DNA of 64,000 nucleotides from Nocardioides alpinus (GCF_900112035.1 NZ_FOKC01000006.1:176271-240270); one strand, 5' to 3'. Shown: positions 25,731 to 36,938, numbered from the stretch's first letter. Numbers and translations: made by a program. Notes: a model not told the origin generated them from the letters alone.

Positions 25731-26909
25731 TCAGCGGTACCGGAGGGTGTCGAGGTAGGACTCGACGTTGCGCTTGGTCTCCCCGACGGAGTCGCCGCCG
25801 AACTTCTCGATCACCGCGTCGGCGAGCACGAGCGCGACCATCGCCTCGGCGACGATCCCGGCGGCCGGGACGGCGCACACGTCGGAACGCTGGTGGTGCG
25901 CGACGGTCGCCTCTCCCGTCGCGACGTCGACGGTGCGCAGCGCCTTGGGGACGGTGGCGATGGGCTTCATCGCCGCGCGCACGCGCAGGATCTCACCGGT
26001 GGACATGCCGCCTTCGGTGCCGCCGGAGCGACCGGACGTGCGCCGCAGCCCCTCGTCGGTGGGCACGATCTCGTCGTGCGCGAGCGAGCCCGGGGTGTCG
26101 GCGAGCTCGAAGCCGTCGCCGACCTCGACGCCCTTGATCGCCTGGATGCCCATGAGCGCACCCGCGAGCCTGGAGTCCAGGCGGCGGTCCCAGTGGACGT
26201 GCGAGCCGAGGCCCGGCGGCAGGCCGTGGACGACCACCTCGACGACGCCCCCGAGGGTGTCGCCGTCCTTGTGGGCCTGGTCGATGCGCGCGACCATCGC
26301 TGCACTCGCATCGGGGTCGAGGCAGCGGACCTCGTCGGCGTCGAGGCGCGCGACGTCGTCGGGAGCCGGTACGACGCCCGCGGGCGCCTTCACGCCACCG
26401 AGCGACACCACGTGCGACACGATGCGCGCGCCGGTGGCCTGCTCGAGGAAGTTCGAGGCCACACGACCCAGCGCCACGCGGGCGGCGGTCTCGCGGGCAG
26501 ACGCGCGCTCGAGGATCGGGCGGGCCTCGTCGAAGTCGTACTTCTGCATGCCGGCGAGGTCGGCGTGGCCGGGGCGCGGCCGGGTCAGCTTGGCGTTGCG
26601 GGCCAGCGCCTCGAGCTCCACCGGGTCGACCGGGTCGGCCGACATGACCTTCTCCCACTTGGGCCACTCGGTGTTGCCGATCTCGATGGCCACCGGGCCG
26701 CCCTGCGTCTCACCGTGGCGGACGCCGCCGAGCACGCGGATCGCGTCCTGCTCGAACTTCATCCGCGCGCCTCGGCCGTAGCCGAGCCGGCGTCGCGCCA
26801 GCGAGTCGGCGAGGTCGTCGGTCGTGACGCGGACATGGGCGGGCAGCCCCTCGAGGATCGCCACCAACGAGGGACCGTGGGACTCGCCTGCTGTGAGCCA
26901 TCGGAGCAT
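25731..26909 (-). CDS. aroC: Chorismate synthase
   Basis: 392 residues, typical actinobacterial length. The N-terminus [21 protein letters not shown] carries the conserved [22 protein letters not shown] and [16 protein letters not shown] are the flavin- and phosphate-binding signatures. It turns EPSP into chorismate with reduced FMN. It lies 12 bases after the prepilin peptidase gene and one base before aroK. Confidence 0.97.
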   Translation of the reverse strand: MLRWLTAGESHGPSLVAILEGLPAHVRVTTDDLADSLARRRLGYGRGARMKFEQDAIRVLGGVRHGETQGGPVAIEIGNTEWPKWEKVMSADPVDPVELEALARNAKLTRPRPGHADLAGMQKYDFDEARPILERASARETAARVALGRVASNFLEQATGARIVSHVVSLGGVKAPAGVVPAPDDVARLDADEVRCLDPDASAAMVARIDQAHKDGDTLGGVVEVVVHGLPPGLGSHVHWDRRLDSRLAGALMGIQAIKGVEVGDGFELADTPGSLAHDEIVPTDEGLRRTSGRSGGTEGGMSTGEILRVRAAMKPIATVPKALRTVDVATGEATVAHHQRSDVCAVPAAGIVAEAMVALVLADAVIEKFGGDSVGETKRNVESYLDTLRYR

Positions 26910-26921
26910 GGGGCAAGTCTC

Positions 26922-27689
26922 TCAGCCCCAGATGCGCCCAGCGAGCGCGGTCCCCCAGACGAGACCCACCAGCGCGCCGATCACCATGAACGGGCCGAAC
27001 GGGAACGACTTCTTCAGCACCGTCCTGTCGCGGCGCACGACGGCAAGCCCGACGGCAGGCAGGGCGAAGGCGATGAAGCCGACCCACAGCCCCAGCGCGA
27101 GCGCGCCCCAGCCCACCCAGCCGAGCACCAGCCCGACCGGCGCCGCCAGGCGTACGTCGCCGAAGCCCATCCCGGCCGAGCGCAGGAACCACAGCACCCA
27201 GAAGAACGACCGCGCGACCACCATGCCCGCCAGGGCGCGCACCAGCGCGTCGCGCTCCCCCGTGGCCAGCCCGACCACCGTCACGACAGCGATCGCGGCG
27301 AGGGTGGCCGGTACGACGATGCGGCGCGGGAGCAGACGGGTGTGCCAGTCGATGACGGACAGCGCGACCGCGACTGGGGTGAGCGGGATCAGCCACAGCA
27401 GCGGCCAGTCGAGGCCGGTGGAGGCGCCGAGCAGGCCACCGGCAACCGCCGCGATGACCGCGCTGCGCCAGCCCAGGCCCGGTCGCTCGGCGATGTCGAC
27501 GTAGAGCATCTTCGGCGGCTCGTCGTCCGGGACGGCGTCGGGGACGGGGTCGGCCGGGTCGCCGGCATCGGGCTCGGACGCGGTGGGTGGCTCAGGTTCC
27601 GGCACCCGCGCGACCAGCGTCGGCACCATCAGGCCGCCGAGCGCGGCCACGAGCGCGCCCAGCAGCGCCGCCACTAGGGTGTCGTCCAC
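26922..27689 (-). CDS. A24-family prepilin peptidase (short form)
   Basis: 255 residues with about seven membrane helices. The catalytic aspartates fit DWHTRLLPRRIV (first) and GMGFGDVRL (second, the GxGD motif of aspartic membrane peptidases). The N-terminal cytoplasmic cysteine/methylation domain of classical PilD is missing; instead residues about 28-65 are an acidic Pro/Asp-rich loop (PEPEPPTASEPDAGDPADP). It would cut type IV prepilin-like leaders. No pilin genes are seen in the window, but in mycobacteria too a peptidase gene sits at this aro position. It is directly adjacent to aroE. Confidence 0.86.
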   Translation of the reverse strand: MDDTLVAALLGALVAALGGLMVPTLVARVPEPEPPTASEPDAGDPADPVPDAVPDDEPPKMLYVDIAERPGLGWRSAVIAAVAGGLLGASTGLDWPLLWLIPLTPVAVALSVIDWHTRLLPRRIVVPATLAAIAVVTVVGLATGERDALVRALAGMVVARSFFWVLWFLRSAGMGFGDVRLAAPVGLVLGWVGWGALALGLWVGFIAFALPAVGLAVVRRDRTVLKKSFPFGPFMVIGALVGLVWGTALAGRIWG

Positions 27690-28529
27690 TCACGCGCTCC
27701 GTTCGGCGAGCGCCGTCCGGCCCGCGTCCCTCATGGTCTCCAGCGGTGCCTGGAGCCCGGTGAACAGATCGAACTGCATCGCGGCCTGGTGGACCAGCAG
27801 GTCCAGCCCACTGATCAGCGTCCGGTCGCGCGCCGCAGCGGCCAGCGGGGTGGGCCACGGGTCGTAGAGCGCCTCGAACACGACGGGTACGCCGGCGCAC
27901 CGCGCGAGCAGCGCCGCGTCCTGCGCGTCCGCCGGGATCGTCGAGACCGCGATGTCCGCCCGCAGGGCATCCGGCGCGTCGAGCCGCCCCGTGCGGACCT
28001 CCGCACCCACCGGGTGGGCCCGCAGGACCTGGACGGTCTCGGCGGCACGGACCTCGTCGCGCACGAGCACCTCGATCGACCGGACGCCGAGGTCGAGCAG
28101 CGCCAGCCCGATCGAGCTCGCGGTGGCACCGCCGCCCAGGAAGACGGCCGACGCCAGCGAGGTCGTCGTACGCTCCCGGATCGCGGCCGCGGCACCGGGG
28201 AAGTCGGTGTTGTCACCCACCCGCTCGGACCCGTGCTCACCGAGCAGCAGCGTGTTGACGGCCCCCGCCAGGCGCGCGCGGTCGGTGAGCCGGTCGACGA
28301 GGCCCAGGGCCTCGCGCTTGAGCGGCATCGTCAGCGACAGCCCCCGCCACTCCGGGCCCAACCCGTCGAGGAAGGTCGCCAGGCCCCCGGACGGCACCCG
28401 GTCCGCGTCGTAGGTCCAGTTCAGTCCCAGCTCGGCGTAGGCCGCGCGGTGCAGCACCGGCGACAGCGAGTGGGCGATCGGGTCGCCCAGCACGCCACAG
28501 CGCCGCGCCCGCCCACTCTCGACGGTCAC
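27690..28529 (-). CDS. aroE: Shikimate dehydrogenase
   Basis: 279 residues. The substrate-binding N-domain has GDPIAHSLSPVLHRAAY and the catalytic Lys in MPLKREAL; NTLLLG and GDNTDFPG follow, then the NADP-binding loop FLGGGATASSIGLALLDLG. It reduces 3-dehydroshikimate to shikimate. It starts seven bases after mltG and abuts the prepilin peptidase gene. Confidence 0.95.
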   Translation of the reverse strand: MTVESGRARRCGVLGDPIAHSLSPVLHRAAYAELGLNWTYDADRVPSGGLATFLDGLGPEWRGLSLTMPLKREALGLVDRLTDRARLAGAVNTLLLGEHGSERVGDNTDFPGAAAAIRERTTTSLASAVFLGGGATASSIGLALLDLGVRSIEVLVRDEVRAAETVQVLRAHPVGAEVRTGRLDAPDALRADIAVSTIPADAQDAALLARCAGVPVVFEALYDPWPTPLAAAARDRTLISGLDLLVHQAAMQFDLFTGLQAPLETMRDAGRTALAERSA

Positions 28530-28536
28530 CTCGGCA

Positions 28537-29724
28537 TCAACAACGGTCCGAGGTCTCGCAGTAGGCGCGGTACTCGTCGCGCCCCACGAGGAAGTCGTCG
28601 TAGTCCTCGTAGAACTTGGTCTCGCCCGTCTCGAGGTCGACCGTGACGTAGTAGTACCAGGGGCCGTCCGCCGGGTTGGCGGCCGCTGCGATGGCGTCGT
28701 CGCCGGGGGCCTCGATGGGCGTCGGCGGCAGGCCGGCGCGCCGACGGGTGTCGTAGGGGGTGTCGACCGCCAGCTCCTCGGTCGTCAGCGCCGTGGTGCC
28801 CGACTTGCCGAGGCCGTAGGCGTTGGACGCGTCGATGCCGAGCGTGCCGTTGGTGCCGCCCTTGTCACCGGGGCCGTCGAGCCGGTTGTAGATGACCCGC
28901 GCGATCTTGGGCATGTCGTCGCCGCGGCCCTCGGCCTCGACGAGCGAGGCGATGATCATCAGCTCGGCCGGGGTGTGGCCCAGCTCGGCCGCCTTCTCCT
29001 CCAGGCCGGCGGCGTCGGCCGCCTCCTCCCACCTGCTGACCATCGTCCTGAGGATCTGGACGGGCTTCTGGTTGGGCTTGATCTCGTAGGTCGCCGGGAA
29101 GAGGTAGCCCTCGGCGTTGCCCTCGGCGTAGTCGGGGAGGCCGAGCTTGTCGGGCTTGGCCAGCGCCGCGTTCCACTGCTTCTCGGTGAAGTCGGTGTTC
29201 TCGGCGAGCGTCGAGACGATGTCGACGAGCCGGAGCCCCTCGGGGATGGTCACCGTGGGGAAGCTGATGAGGTTGTCGGGGTCGATGAGGACCTCCAGCG
29301 CGTCGGCGGCCTTCATCTCCTTCTGGAGCTCGTAGTCGCCGACTTGGATGCCGGCCGAGTCGGGCTCGCCGGCGGCGGCGTCGATGAACGCCTGCACGGA
29401 CTTGGTGACGCCCTCGGCCTTGAGGTTGCGGCCCATCTGGGCGACGGTGTCGCCCTCGTTGACGGCGAACTTCACCGAGCCCGAGCCGGGTCCGGGGTAG
29501 TCCTCCGGGCCCTGGAACTGGTCGGAGACCCAGTCCACGCCGCGCGTCAGCCCGAACCAGAAGCCGCCCGCGAGCACGACCAGCGCGATGAGGACAGCGA
29601 GGCAGCCCTTGCCGCCACGACCCTTGCGTCGCCGTCCACCGGGGACGTAGTCGTGGTCGTCCTCACTCAGCAGGCGCTCTTCTGAGCCTGTCGAAGGGTC
29701 CTGCCCGGACTCGTGCTCACTCAT
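28537..29724 (-). CDS. mltG: Endolytic murein transglycosylase MltG
   Basis: 395 residues: a cytoplasmic acidic head, basic stretch [12 protein letters not shown], one membrane helix ([19 protein letters not shown]), then the LysM-like and YceG catalytic parts. The catalytic Glu is in [25 protein letters not shown]. It cuts nascent peptidoglycan strands and so sets glycan length. Its start overlaps ruvX by eight bases. The gene order ruvX-mltG-aroE is conserved in actinobacteria. Confidence 0.95.
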   Translation of the reverse strand: MSEHESGQDPSTGSEERLLSEDDHDYVPGGRRRKGRGGKGCLAVLIALVVLAGGFWFGLTRGVDWVSDQFQGPEDYPGPGSGSVKFAVNEGDTVAQMGRNLKAEGVTKSVQAFIDAAAGEPDSAGIQVGDYELQKEMKAADALEVLIDPDNLISFPTVTIPEGLRLVDIVSTLAENTDFTEKQWNAALAKPDKLGLPDYAEGNAEGYLFPATYEIKPNQKPVQILRTMVSRWEEAADAAGLEEKAAELGHTPAELMIIASLVEAEGRGDDMPKIARVIYNRLDGPGDKGGTNGTLGIDASNAYGLGKSGTTALTTEELAVDTPYDTRRRAGLPPTPIEAPGDDAIAAAANPADGPWYYYVTVDLETGETKFYEDYDDFLVGRDEYRAYCETSDRC

Positions 29725-30178
29725 CTGCTACCTCGACGATCTCTCCCGGTGCCTGCCCGCTCGAGCGCTCGGTGTCGAGCGCCGTCTGCAGGATCAGCAC
29801 CGCGGCTGCCTGGTCCACCACGGCGCGTCGCTTGGCTCCGTGCCGACCCTGCTCGCGCAGCATCGACTCGGCGAACACCGTGGTCAGTCGTTCATCACAC
29901 AGTCTGACGGGTGTGGGTGCAACTCGGCGGGCAAGCCGCGCGGCGAAGGCCCGCGCCTTCGCCGCCGCCGGGCCCTCTGCGCCGCTCAACGAGCGCGGCA
30001 GCCCGACCACGACCTCGATCGCCTCCCGTTCGGCGACGAGCTCGGCGAGACGGCGTACGTCTCCCCTGCCGCTCCGCACGGTTTCGACCGGGGTCGCGAG
30101 GAAGCCCGAGGGGTCGCTGGTGGCGACGCCGATCCGGGCATCACCCGGGTCGATGCCCAGCCGCACGCCGAACCGCAC
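29717..30178 (-). CDS. ruvX: Holliday junction resolvase-like protein RuvX (YqgF)
   Basis: 153 residues of the RNase H-like YqgF family. The first catalytic Asp is in [22 protein letters not shown] and [12 protein letters not shown] supply the other conserved residues, with the late Asp in [12 protein letters not shown]. Family members process 16S rRNA precursors or resolve junctions. It begins two bases after alaS ends and overlaps mltG. Confidence 0.95.
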   Translation of the reverse strand: MRFGVRLGIDPGDARIGVATSDPSGFLATPVETVRSGRGDVRRLAELVAEREAIEVVVGLPRSLSGAEGPAAAKARAFAARLARRVAPTPVRLCDERLTTVFAESMLREQGRHGAKRRAVVDQAAAVLILQTALDTERSSGQAPGEIVEVADE

Positions 30179-30180
30179 GC

Positions 30181-32883
30181 TCAGCCCTCGCCCACGCGCT
30201 GGGCGACCTCGGTCGACACCAGCGCGAGCGCCTCGTCGATCCGCGAGGCGTCCGAGCCACCGCCCTGGGCGACGTCGTCCTTGCCGCCGCCCTTGCCGCC
30301 GAGCAGCGGGCCGATCGCGCGCACCAGCTCACCGGCCGACAGCCCGCGCGCACGGGCCTCGTCGTTGGTGGCGGCCACGACGGACACCTTGCCGTCGGCC
30401 TGACCGATGATCACCACGACGCCCGGCTCGCCCTGCGGCAGCCGACCGCGTACGTCCATCGCGAGGTTGCGTACGTCGCCCCCGCCGGCGCCGTCGGCGC
30501 GGTGGGCCACGACCTTGACCGGTCCTACCTGTGTCGCACCCGCGGCGACCTCGGCGCTCGCACCCAGCAGCTGCGCGACGCGTGCCTTCTCCAGCTCCTT
30601 CTCAGCCGTGCGGAGACGCTCGGTCAGCCCCTGGACGCGACCGACGAGGTCGTCGGGCTGGGTCTTGAGGAGCGTGGTCAGCTGCGCCACCACGTCACGC
30701 TCGCGGGCGAGGTAGCCGAAGCCCTCGACGCCTGTCAGCGCCTCGATCCGGCGGTTGCCGGAGCCGACGCTGGTCTCACCGGTCACCACCACGGTGCCGA
30801 TCTGCGAGGCGTGGTCGACGTGCGTGCCGCCGCAGAGCTCGCGCGACCAGGGGCCGCCGATCTCGACGACCCGCACCTTGGTGTTGTCGTAGGTCTCGCC
30901 GAAGAGCGCGATCGCGCCCCACTCCCTCGCCTGCTCGAGCGTCATGTAGTCCCACGCGACCGCGAGGTCGGCGCGCAGCGCCTGCTGCGAGACCAGCTCG
31001 ATGTCGCGGACCTGCTCGGGGCTCAGGCCCGAGGTCCAGCCGAAGTCGAGCCGGAGGTAGCCGGGCCGGTTGTAGGAGCCGGACTGCAGCGCGGTGGGGC
31101 CGAGCACTTCGCGCAGCGCCGCGTGCACCACGTGGGTGCCGGAGTGCGCCTGGCGCGCACCGATGCGCCACTCGGGGTCGACCTGCGCGTGGACCTCGCG
31201 AGCGGGGACGTACTCCCCCTCGAGCACCCGGACCTGGTGCACGACGAGGCCCTTGATCGGGCGCTGCACGTCGATCACCTCGAGCCGGCCGCCGTCGAAG
31301 GCGATCGTGCCCGCGTCAGCCACCTGGCCGCCGGACTCGGCGTAGAACGGGGTGCGGTCGAGCACGAGCTCGCCGATCTCGCCCTCGGTGAGGCGCGACA
31401 CGGCCGTACCGCCGCTGAGCAGCGCCAACGGACGCGACTCGGTCTCGAGGGTCTCGTAGGCCAGCCACTCGGTGGGTCCGAACTCGTCGAGGACGCCGCG
31501 GTAGGCGCCGGTGTCGCCGTGCGCGCCCTTCTTCGACCGCGCGTCCGCCTTGGCGCGCTCGCGCTGCTCGGCCATCAGGCTCCGGAAGCCCTGCTCGTCG
31601 ACCTGAAGTCCCTGCTCGGCGGCCATCTCCAGCGTGAGGTCGATCGGGAACCCGAAGGTGTCGTGGAGCGCGAACGCCCGATCGGCCGACAGCGTCGAGC
31701 CGCCCGCCTCCTTCACGTCGCCGGCGGCGGTGTCGAAGATCTGCGTGCCCGCCTGCAGCGTCTTGCGGAAGGCGTCCTCCTCGGCGTAGGCCACCTGCGA
31801 GATCCGCGCCCAGTCGCTGAGGAGGTTGTCGTAGGTCTCCCCCATCTTGTCGCGCGAGACGGGCATCAGCTCGGGCAGGACACGGCTCTCGCAGCCGAGC
31901 AGCCGCATCGAGCGGACGGCGCGGCGCAGGAGCCGGCGCAGGACGTAGCCGCGACCGTCGTTGCCCGGCGTGACCCCGTCGCCGATGAGCATCATCGAGG
32001 AGCGGACGTGGTCGGCGACGACACGGAACCGTACGTCGTCCGCGGGGTCGGCGCCGTAGCGCTTGCCGGTCAGCTCCTCGGCCTTCGCGATCACGGGGTA
32101 GACGACGTCGATCTCGTACATGTTCTGCTTGCCCTGGAGCAGCAGCGCGACGCGGTCGAGGCCCATGCCGGTGTCGATGTTCTTCTTGGGCAGCGGGCCC
32201 GCGATGTCGAAGTCCTCCTTGGACCGCACCGCAGAGAGCTCGTCCTGCATGAAGACGAGGTTCCAGATCTCCAGCAGCCGGTCCTCGAGCTCGAACGGCA
32301 TGTCGGGACCGAGGGTCGCGACGTCGAAGTCCGGGCCCCACTCGGGACCGCGGTCGTAGAGGATCTCGGAGCAGGGTCCGCCGGGTCCGGGCACGCCCAT
32401 GGACCAGTAGTTCTCCTTGGGGCCGAGCTGGACGATCCGCTCGCGGGGCAGCCCGGTGGCCTTCATCCAGAGCCCGATCGCCTCGTCGTCACCGACGAGG
32501 ACCGAGGGATAGAGCCGCGACTCGTCGAGGCCGTAGCCCCCGTCGGCGACGGGCTTGGTGAGGAGGTTCCACGCCAGCTCGATGGCGCCCTCCTTGAAGT
32601 AGTCGCCGAAGGAGAAGTTGCCGCACATCTCGAAGAAGGTGCCGTGCCGCGTGGTCTTGCCGACGTCCTCGATGTCGGGGGTGCGCACGCACTTCTGGAT
32701 GCTGGTGGCGCGCGGCCACGGCGGCGTCTCCTGGCCGAGGAAGTAGGGCTTGAAGGGCACCATGCCCGCAGGGACGAACAGCAGGTTGGGGTCGTCGGCG
32801 AGCAGCGAGGCGGAGGGCACCACGGCGTGTCCGGCGGCCTCGAAGTGCGCGAGGAAGCGGCGTCGGATCTCGGCGGTGTCCAT
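30181..32883 (-). CDS. alaS: Alanyl-tRNA synthetase
   Basis: 900 residues from the ATG at 32883 ([27 protein letters not shown]), a full-length bacterial AlaRS. The class II core has [11 protein letters not shown] and the [12 protein letters not shown] region; the editing domain has the metal motif [11 protein letters not shown] and the distal [10 protein letters not shown]; a coiled C-Ala domain closes it. It charges tRNA-Ala and clears Ser/Gly mischarging. The open frame upstream to 33258 is an artefact over neighbouring genes. Its ATG overlaps the stop of the DUF6167-like gene by one base (TGATG). Confidence 0.98.
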   Translation of the reverse strand: MDTAEIRRRFLAHFEAAGHAVVPSASLLADDPNLLFVPAGMVPFKPYFLGQETPPWPRATSIQKCVRTPDIEDVGKTTRHGTFFEMCGNFSFGDYFKEGAIELAWNLLTKPVADGGYGLDESRLYPSVLVGDDEAIGLWMKATGLPRERIVQLGPKENYWSMGVPGPGGPCSEILYDRGPEWGPDFDVATLGPDMPFELEDRLLEIWNLVFMQDELSAVRSKEDFDIAGPLPKKNIDTGMGLDRVALLLQGKQNMYEIDVVYPVIAKAEELTGKRYGADPADDVRFRVVADHVRSSMMLIGDGVTPGNDGRGYVLRRLLRRAVRSMRLLGCESRVLPELMPVSRDKMGETYDNLLSDWARISQVAYAEEDAFRKTLQAGTQIFDTAAGDVKEAGGSTLSADRAFALHDTFGFPIDLTLEMAAEQGLQVDEQGFRSLMAEQRERAKADARSKKGAHGDTGAYRGVLDEFGPTEWLAYETLETESRPLALLSGGTAVSRLTEGEIGELVLDRTPFYAESGGQVADAGTIAFDGGRLEVIDVQRPIKGLVVHQVRVLEGEYVPAREVHAQVDPEWRIGARQAHSGTHVVHAALREVLGPTALQSGSYNRPGYLRLDFGWTSGLSPEQVRDIELVSQQALRADLAVAWDYMTLEQAREWGAIALFGETYDNTKVRVVEIGGPWSRELCGGTHVDHASQIGTVVVTGETSVGSGNRRIEALTGVEGFGYLARERDVVAQLTTLLKTQPDDLVGRVQGLTERLRTAEKELEKARVAQLLGASAEVAAGATQVGPVKVVAHRADGAGGGDVRNLAMDVRGRLPQGEPGVVVIIGQADGKVSVVAATNDEARARGLSAGELVRAIGPLLGGKGGGKDDVAQGGGSDASRIDEALALVSTEVAQRVGEG

Positions 32884-33146
32884 CAGTTCTCGTTCTCCTT
32901 GGTCGTGAGCTCGGGTGTGGCTGCGTGGCTGCCAGTGGGCCTGAGTCCGAGCTGTTCGCGCAACTCGGTTTCGCGCTCGGCGCGGCCGTGCTGGACCTCC
33001 TCGGCGAAGAGGCGGGCACCGACCTGCCACCCGCGTACGCGGTCGCGGAGGCCGTCGGCGGTCAGGGAGTCGGCGACGCGGCGGGCCCGGGCGGCGGCGT
33101 ACACCCCGACCCCCGCCCCGGCGACGAACCAGAGGGGGCGGCCCAT
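32883..33146 (-). CDS. Small membrane-anchored protein upstream of alaS (DUF6167-like)
   Basis: 87 residues. A short hydrophobic start (PLWFVAGAGVGVYAAARARR) could anchor it in the membrane, followed by a helical, charged part RVADSLTADGLRDRVRGWQVGARLFAEEV. Small proteins of this form sit directly before alaS in many actinobacteria. The function is unknown. It overlaps the genes on both sides by one base, so it is translated in series with them. Confidence 0.8.
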   Translation of the reverse strand: MGRPLWFVAGAGVGVYAAARARRVADSLTADGLRDRVRGWQVGARLFAEEVQHGRAERETELREQLGLRPTGSHAATPELTTKENEN

Positions 33147-33655
33147 CAGGCGACGTCCTCCCTGACGTCATGCGCCCGGGACGGACCGGCGGCGCGCTCG
33201 CGGGCGCGGAACTCGCGCAGCGCCTGCTTGGTCTCGGCCCTGCGGTCCCGCCCGGCACGACGGGTCTCGCGCCGCACCTCGAAGCGGATCCGGTTGCGGT
33301 TCTCCGCCGAGAGGGCTCGACGTACGCCGTGGGTCCAGGAGGCTGCCTTGACGATCGTCTCGCGGGCCACGATGTCGGCGAACAGCCGCCCGTCGATGTC
33401 CCGCGCGACCGGCACCGCGACGGCGGGGGCCTCCTCGGACCCCATCCCGGTGATCACGAAGGTGCTCGCGTGCGCGCCTGCGGCCGGTGGGTCAGGCACT
33501 GCGACGGCAGGCGACTCCAGCACGGCCACGCGCTCGACGACGGACGCCAGGCGCGTCTCGGCCCGCCGGGCGCGTCGGAGTGCGAGCAACGCCACGACGA
33601 GGGCGACGAGCGCCACCGCGCCCGCTGCGCCCGTCCACACCTGCTCCGTCGTCAC
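33146..33655 (-). CDS. Hypothetical protein with N-terminal membrane helix
   Basis: 169 residues. One membrane segment (AAGAVALVALVVALLALRRARR) is followed by an extracytoplasmic or cytoplasmic domain of unknown type and a strongly basic helical C-terminus (RRETRRAGRDRRAETKQALREF). The middle has VARDIDGRLFADIVARETIVKAASWTHGVRRAL, which is protein-like and conserved-looking. It is the first gene of the alaS-aro string; 41 bases separate it from the second binding-protein gene. Confidence 0.75.
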   Translation of the reverse strand: MTTEQVWTGAAGAVALVALVVALLALRRARRAETRLASVVERVAVLESPAVAVPDPPAAGAHASTFVITGMGSEEAPAVAVPVARDIDGRLFADIVARETIVKAASWTHGVRRALSAENRNRIRFEVRRETRRAGRDRRAETKQALREFRARERAAGPSRAHDVREDVA

Positions 33656-33696
33656 CGGGACACCTTATAGAAGCCACGGATGGACGACGCCGCGAG

Positions 33697-35505
33697 TCAC
33701 TGCTCGACGTAGAGGTCCTTGTAGTTGGGCGTGCCCGTCGCGCCGTCGCCGGTCGGGTTGCCGACCCGGTCACCGAAGACGAAGAGCCGGTTGACGTAGC
33801 CGGTCGGGATGACCGGGAAGTAGGTGGTCATGATCCGCTTGTCCAGCGCCCCCCAGGCGTCGGCCTGTTCGTCCACCGGCAGCGTGGCGATGTCGTCCAT
33901 CGCGTCCTCGATCGAGGGCTCGTCGAAGCGGGCCGTGTTGAACGCTGCGCCGGCACTCAGCAGAGGAGGGAGCATGGCCGAGCCGGCGGGCCAGGCCGGG
34001 CACCAGTTGGAGCCGCGCACGTTGAGGGTCTTGTTGACCTTGTCGTCGGGGTCGAGCCAGACGGTGTAGGGCGACGCCTGGAGCGGGATGGCCTTGACCG
34101 AGAAGCCGCCCGCCTCGAGGCCCTTCGTGATCTGGTCCTGAGCCGCCGCGGCCTGCGGGTCGAGCTCGTTGTAGGCCATCGTGATCCGGTAGGGCTCGTC
34201 GCCGTGGCCGGCCTCCGCCAGGAGCTCACGCGATCGCTCCGGGTCGTAGGTGATCTGCTCACCGTCGACCTGGAAGCTCTGGCGACCCACCATCCCGGGC
34301 GGCATCACCGAGCTCGCCGGCACGCGGGTGAGCTCCGGGACGTCGCCTCCGGCGGTCCAGACGTCCTCGTAGGGATAGGCGTAGGCGAGCGCCTTGCGGA
34401 CCCTGATGTCGGTGATCTTGGTGTAGTCGGGCGCCAGGACCGCGACGCACTGGGAGGGCGCCAGGACCAGGCGATCGTCGAGATCGATGTCGGCCAGCTT
34501 GTAGAGGCCCGGGGTCAGCGACGTGGACACGGCGGCCTGACCGTCCGAGCTCCCCGACAGCATGATCTGGTCGACCCGGTCCTGGTCCTGGTTGAACTTG
34601 AAGACCCACCGGTTGACGTACTGGTGGCGCGCCGGGTCGGAGTCGGCGGACCACTCCTCGTTCTTGACCAGCACCAGCTCCTCCCCGGGCAACCAGCTCT
34701 CGACCTTGTAGGGGCCGTTGGCCAGCGGCTTCTGGGCGTACGCCACCGGATCGGAGGCGTCGCCCAGCGGGGCCGCGCCCATCGCCATCACCGCGCCCCA
34801 GTAGTCCATGTCCGGGAAGGGCTTCTCCATCGTGATGGTGACGTCCTGGCCGTCGACCGAGATCGCGTCGTAGTCGCTGCAGTCGGGGTCCTTCGACGTG
34901 TAGGGGCCGTCGTAGTCCGCGGCGTCTGCGAAATAGGTCTTGGAGTACTCCGTGCCGGGACCCGACGGGAAGGTCTCGGAGTCGAGAGAGCGGCAGATCC
35001 CGAAGGCGACCTCCTCGGCCGTGACGGGCTGACCGTTCTCCCACGTCGCGTCATCACGGATGGTGAAGGTCCACTCCGTGTAGTCCTCGTTGTGCGAGCC
35101 CAGGTCGGTCGCCAGGTCGGGGACCAACACCGGCTGGCCGTCGTCGTCACGCGCGTACTGGGTGAGCGAGCGGCTGATCAGGCCCTGCTGGATGGCGTTG
35201 CCCGTGAAGGACCACCCGCCGGTGGGGTCGAGCGTGTCGGGGCCGGGTGCCCCCGGGAGGTAGACCGTGAGGGTCCCGCCCGCGACGGCACCTGCCACCG
35301 GGGCGGCGGGAGCCTGCTGCTTCGGGTCCTTGGCGCCGGTCTCCTGGACGGTGTCGGTCTCCTGGACGGTGTCAGTCCCCTGGCCGGTGCCGGTCCTGGT
35401 CGCGGGCGCACCGAGCGGGCTGCTCTCCCCCGGCGTCCCACTGCAGGCCGCGAGGGCCAGGAGGGCAGCACCCATCACGAAGGCCAGTGGCCGGTTCCCC
35501 CTCAT
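33697..35505 (-). CDS. Peptide-type ABC transporter substrate-binding lipoprotein, second copy
   Basis: 602 residues from the ATG at 35505. The signal ends in a lipobox LLALAACSG, so it is a membrane-anchored lipoprotein. A Thr/Gly-rich linker (GTDTVQETDTVQET, a small internal duplication) precedes the family 5 solute-binding fold (TLTVYLPGAPGPDTLDP, SRSLTQYARDDDG, GICRSLDSETFPSGPGTEYSK, LANGPYKVESWLPGEELVLVKN). Long stretches are the same as in the protein at 40607-42382. It lies 20 bases after rarA, outside the opp genes. It probably feeds the same permease with a different peptide range. Confidence 0.92.
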   Translation of the reverse strand: MRGNRPLAFVMGAALLALAACSGTPGESSPLGAPATRTGTGQGTDTVQETDTVQETGAKDPKQQAPAAPVAGAVAGGTLTVYLPGAPGPDTLDPTGGWSFTGNAIQQGLISRSLTQYARDDDGQPVLVPDLATDLGSHNEDYTEWTFTIRDDATWENGQPVTAEEVAFGICRSLDSETFPSGPGTEYSKTYFADAADYDGPYTSKDPDCSDYDAISVDGQDVTITMEKPFPDMDYWGAVMAMGAAPLGDASDPVAYAQKPLANGPYKVESWLPGEELVLVKNEEWSADSDPARHQYVNRWVFKFNQDQDRVDQIMLSGSSDGQAAVSTSLTPGLYKLADIDLDDRLVLAPSQCVAVLAPDYTKITDIRVRKALAYAYPYEDVWTAGGDVPELTRVPASSVMPPGMVGRQSFQVDGEQITYDPERSRELLAEAGHGDEPYRITMAYNELDPQAAAAQDQITKGLEAGGFSVKAIPLQASPYTVWLDPDDKVNKTLNVRGSNWCPAWPAGSAMLPPLLSAGAAFNTARFDEPSIEDAMDDIATLPVDEQADAWGALDKRIMTTYFPVIPTGYVNRLFVFGDRVGNPTGDGATGTPNYKDLYVEQ

Positions 35506-35525
35506 GCTGTCCCGTCTGTTGTTGA

Positions 35526-36926
35526 CTAGCGACCGCGAACGATACGTCGTACGCGCTCCCAGCGCTCCTTGACGCCGGCCTCGGCGCCGAGGCTGGTCGG
35601 CTCGTAGTAGGTGGCGTCGGCCAGGACGTCCGGCAGGTACTGCTGCTCGGCGACGCCGTACGGCTCGTCGTGCGGGTAGGCGTAGCCCTTCCCGTGGCCC
35701 AGGTCCTTCGCCCCGCCGTAGTGCGCATCGCGCAGGTGGGACGGCACCTGACCGATCTTCCCGGCCTTCACGTCGGCGATGGCCGCGTCGATGCCCACGA
35801 TCACGGCGTTGGACTTCGGCGCGACGGCGAGGTGGATGGTGGCCTGCGCGAGGTTGATGCGCGCCTCCGGCATGCCGATCAGCTGCACCGCCTGGGCTGC
35901 TGCCACGGCGGCCTGGAGCGCGCTCGGGTCCGCGAGCCCGATGTCCTCGCTCGCGTGCACCACCAGGCGACGCGCGATGAAGCGGGGATCCTCGCCTGCC
36001 TCGATCATCCGGGCGAGGTAGTGCAGTGCGGCGTCGGGGTCCGAGCCGCGGATCGACTTGATGAAGGCCGAGATCACGTCGTAGTGCTGGTCGCCCTGGC
36101 GGTCGTAGCGCACGGCAGCCTGGTCCACCGCGGTCTCGGCGGTGGCGAGGTCGATGAGGGGCTTCTCGTCGCTCGAGCCCGTGGAGACCACTGCCGCGGC
36201 GCCGGCCGCCGCCTCGAGGTAGGTCAGCGCCCGGCGCGCGTCGCCGCCGGCCAGGCGTACGAGGTGGGCGCGGGCCTCCTCGTCCAGCTCGACCGTGCCG
36301 GCGAGTCCGCGCTCGTCGGTCAACGCCTCGTCGATGACCTCGGCGACGTCGTCGTCGGTCAGCGACTGCAGGCGCAGCAGCAGGCTGCGTGAGAGCAACG
36401 GGCTGATGACCGAGAAGAACGGGTTCTCCGTGGTGGCGGCGATGAGGGTGACCCAGCGGTTCTCGACACCGGGCAGCAGCGCGTCCTGCTGGGCCTTGGT
36501 GAACCGGTGCACCTCGTCGACGAAGAGCACCGTCTCCTGCCCGCTGCGGACGAGCTCGGCGCGGGCACCGTCGATGGCAGCGCGCACCTCCTTGACGCCC
36601 GCCGCGACCGCCGACACCTCGACGAAGCGCCGTCGGGTCTGCTGGCTCACGATCGCCGCGATGGTCGTCTTGCCGGTGCCGGGAGGTCCCCACAGCAGCA
36701 GCGACATCGACTGGTCGCCCTCGATCAGGCGGCGCAGCGGCGACCCCGCGGCGCGGAGCTGCTGCTGGCCGACGAGCTCGTCGATCGTGCGCGGCCGCAT
36801 CCGCACCGCCAGGGGTGCCGAGGCGTGGGTGTTGGCGCCCAGCGACCCGGCTCCGGGCATGGCCGTGTTCGTGAACTGGGAGGGCGCGGGTTGCCCCGCG
36901 CCCGGAATCTCGAACAAGCCATCCAC
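35526..36926 (-). CDS. rarA: Replication-associated recombination protein RarA (MgsA-type AAA ATPase)
   Basis: 466 residues from a GTG at 36926 with GGGGGA upstream. The N-terminal helicase-loader-like region [15 protein letters not shown] leads into Walker [14 protein letters not shown], Walker [12 protein letters not shown], sensor 1 [10 protein letters not shown] and the arginine finger SPLLSRS. The C-terminal tetramerisation part ([25 protein letters not shown]) is typical of RarA. It acts at stalled replication forks. It is 56 bases downstream of oppF, behind a hairpin, and directly upstream of the second binding-protein gene. Confidence 0.96.
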   Translation of the reverse strand: MDGLFEIPGAGQPAPSQFTNTAMPGAGSLGANTHASAPLAVRMRPRTIDELVGQQQLRAAGSPLRRLIEGDQSMSLLLWGPPGTGKTTIAAIVSQQTRRRFVEVSAVAAGVKEVRAAIDGARAELVRSGQETVLFVDEVHRFTKAQQDALLPGVENRWVTLIAATTENPFFSVISPLLSRSLLLRLQSLTDDDVAEVIDEALTDERGLAGTVELDEEARAHLVRLAGGDARRALTYLEAAAGAAAVVSTGSSDEKPLIDLATAETAVDQAAVRYDRQGDQHYDVISAFIKSIRGSDPDAALHYLARMIEAGEDPRFIARRLVVHASEDIGLADPSALQAAVAAAQAVQLIGMPEARINLAQATIHLAVAPKSNAVIVGIDAAIADVKAGKIGQVPSHLRDAHYGGAKDLGHGKGYAYPHDEPYGVAEQQYLPDVLADATYYEPTSLGAEAGVKERWERVRRIVRGR

Positions 36927-36938
36927 GTCGGTGAGTAT

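Noticed and set aside
29911..33165. 1084-residue plus-strand frame
   Set aside because: It is the antisense of alaS and its neighbours; long open antisense frames are normal at this GC content.
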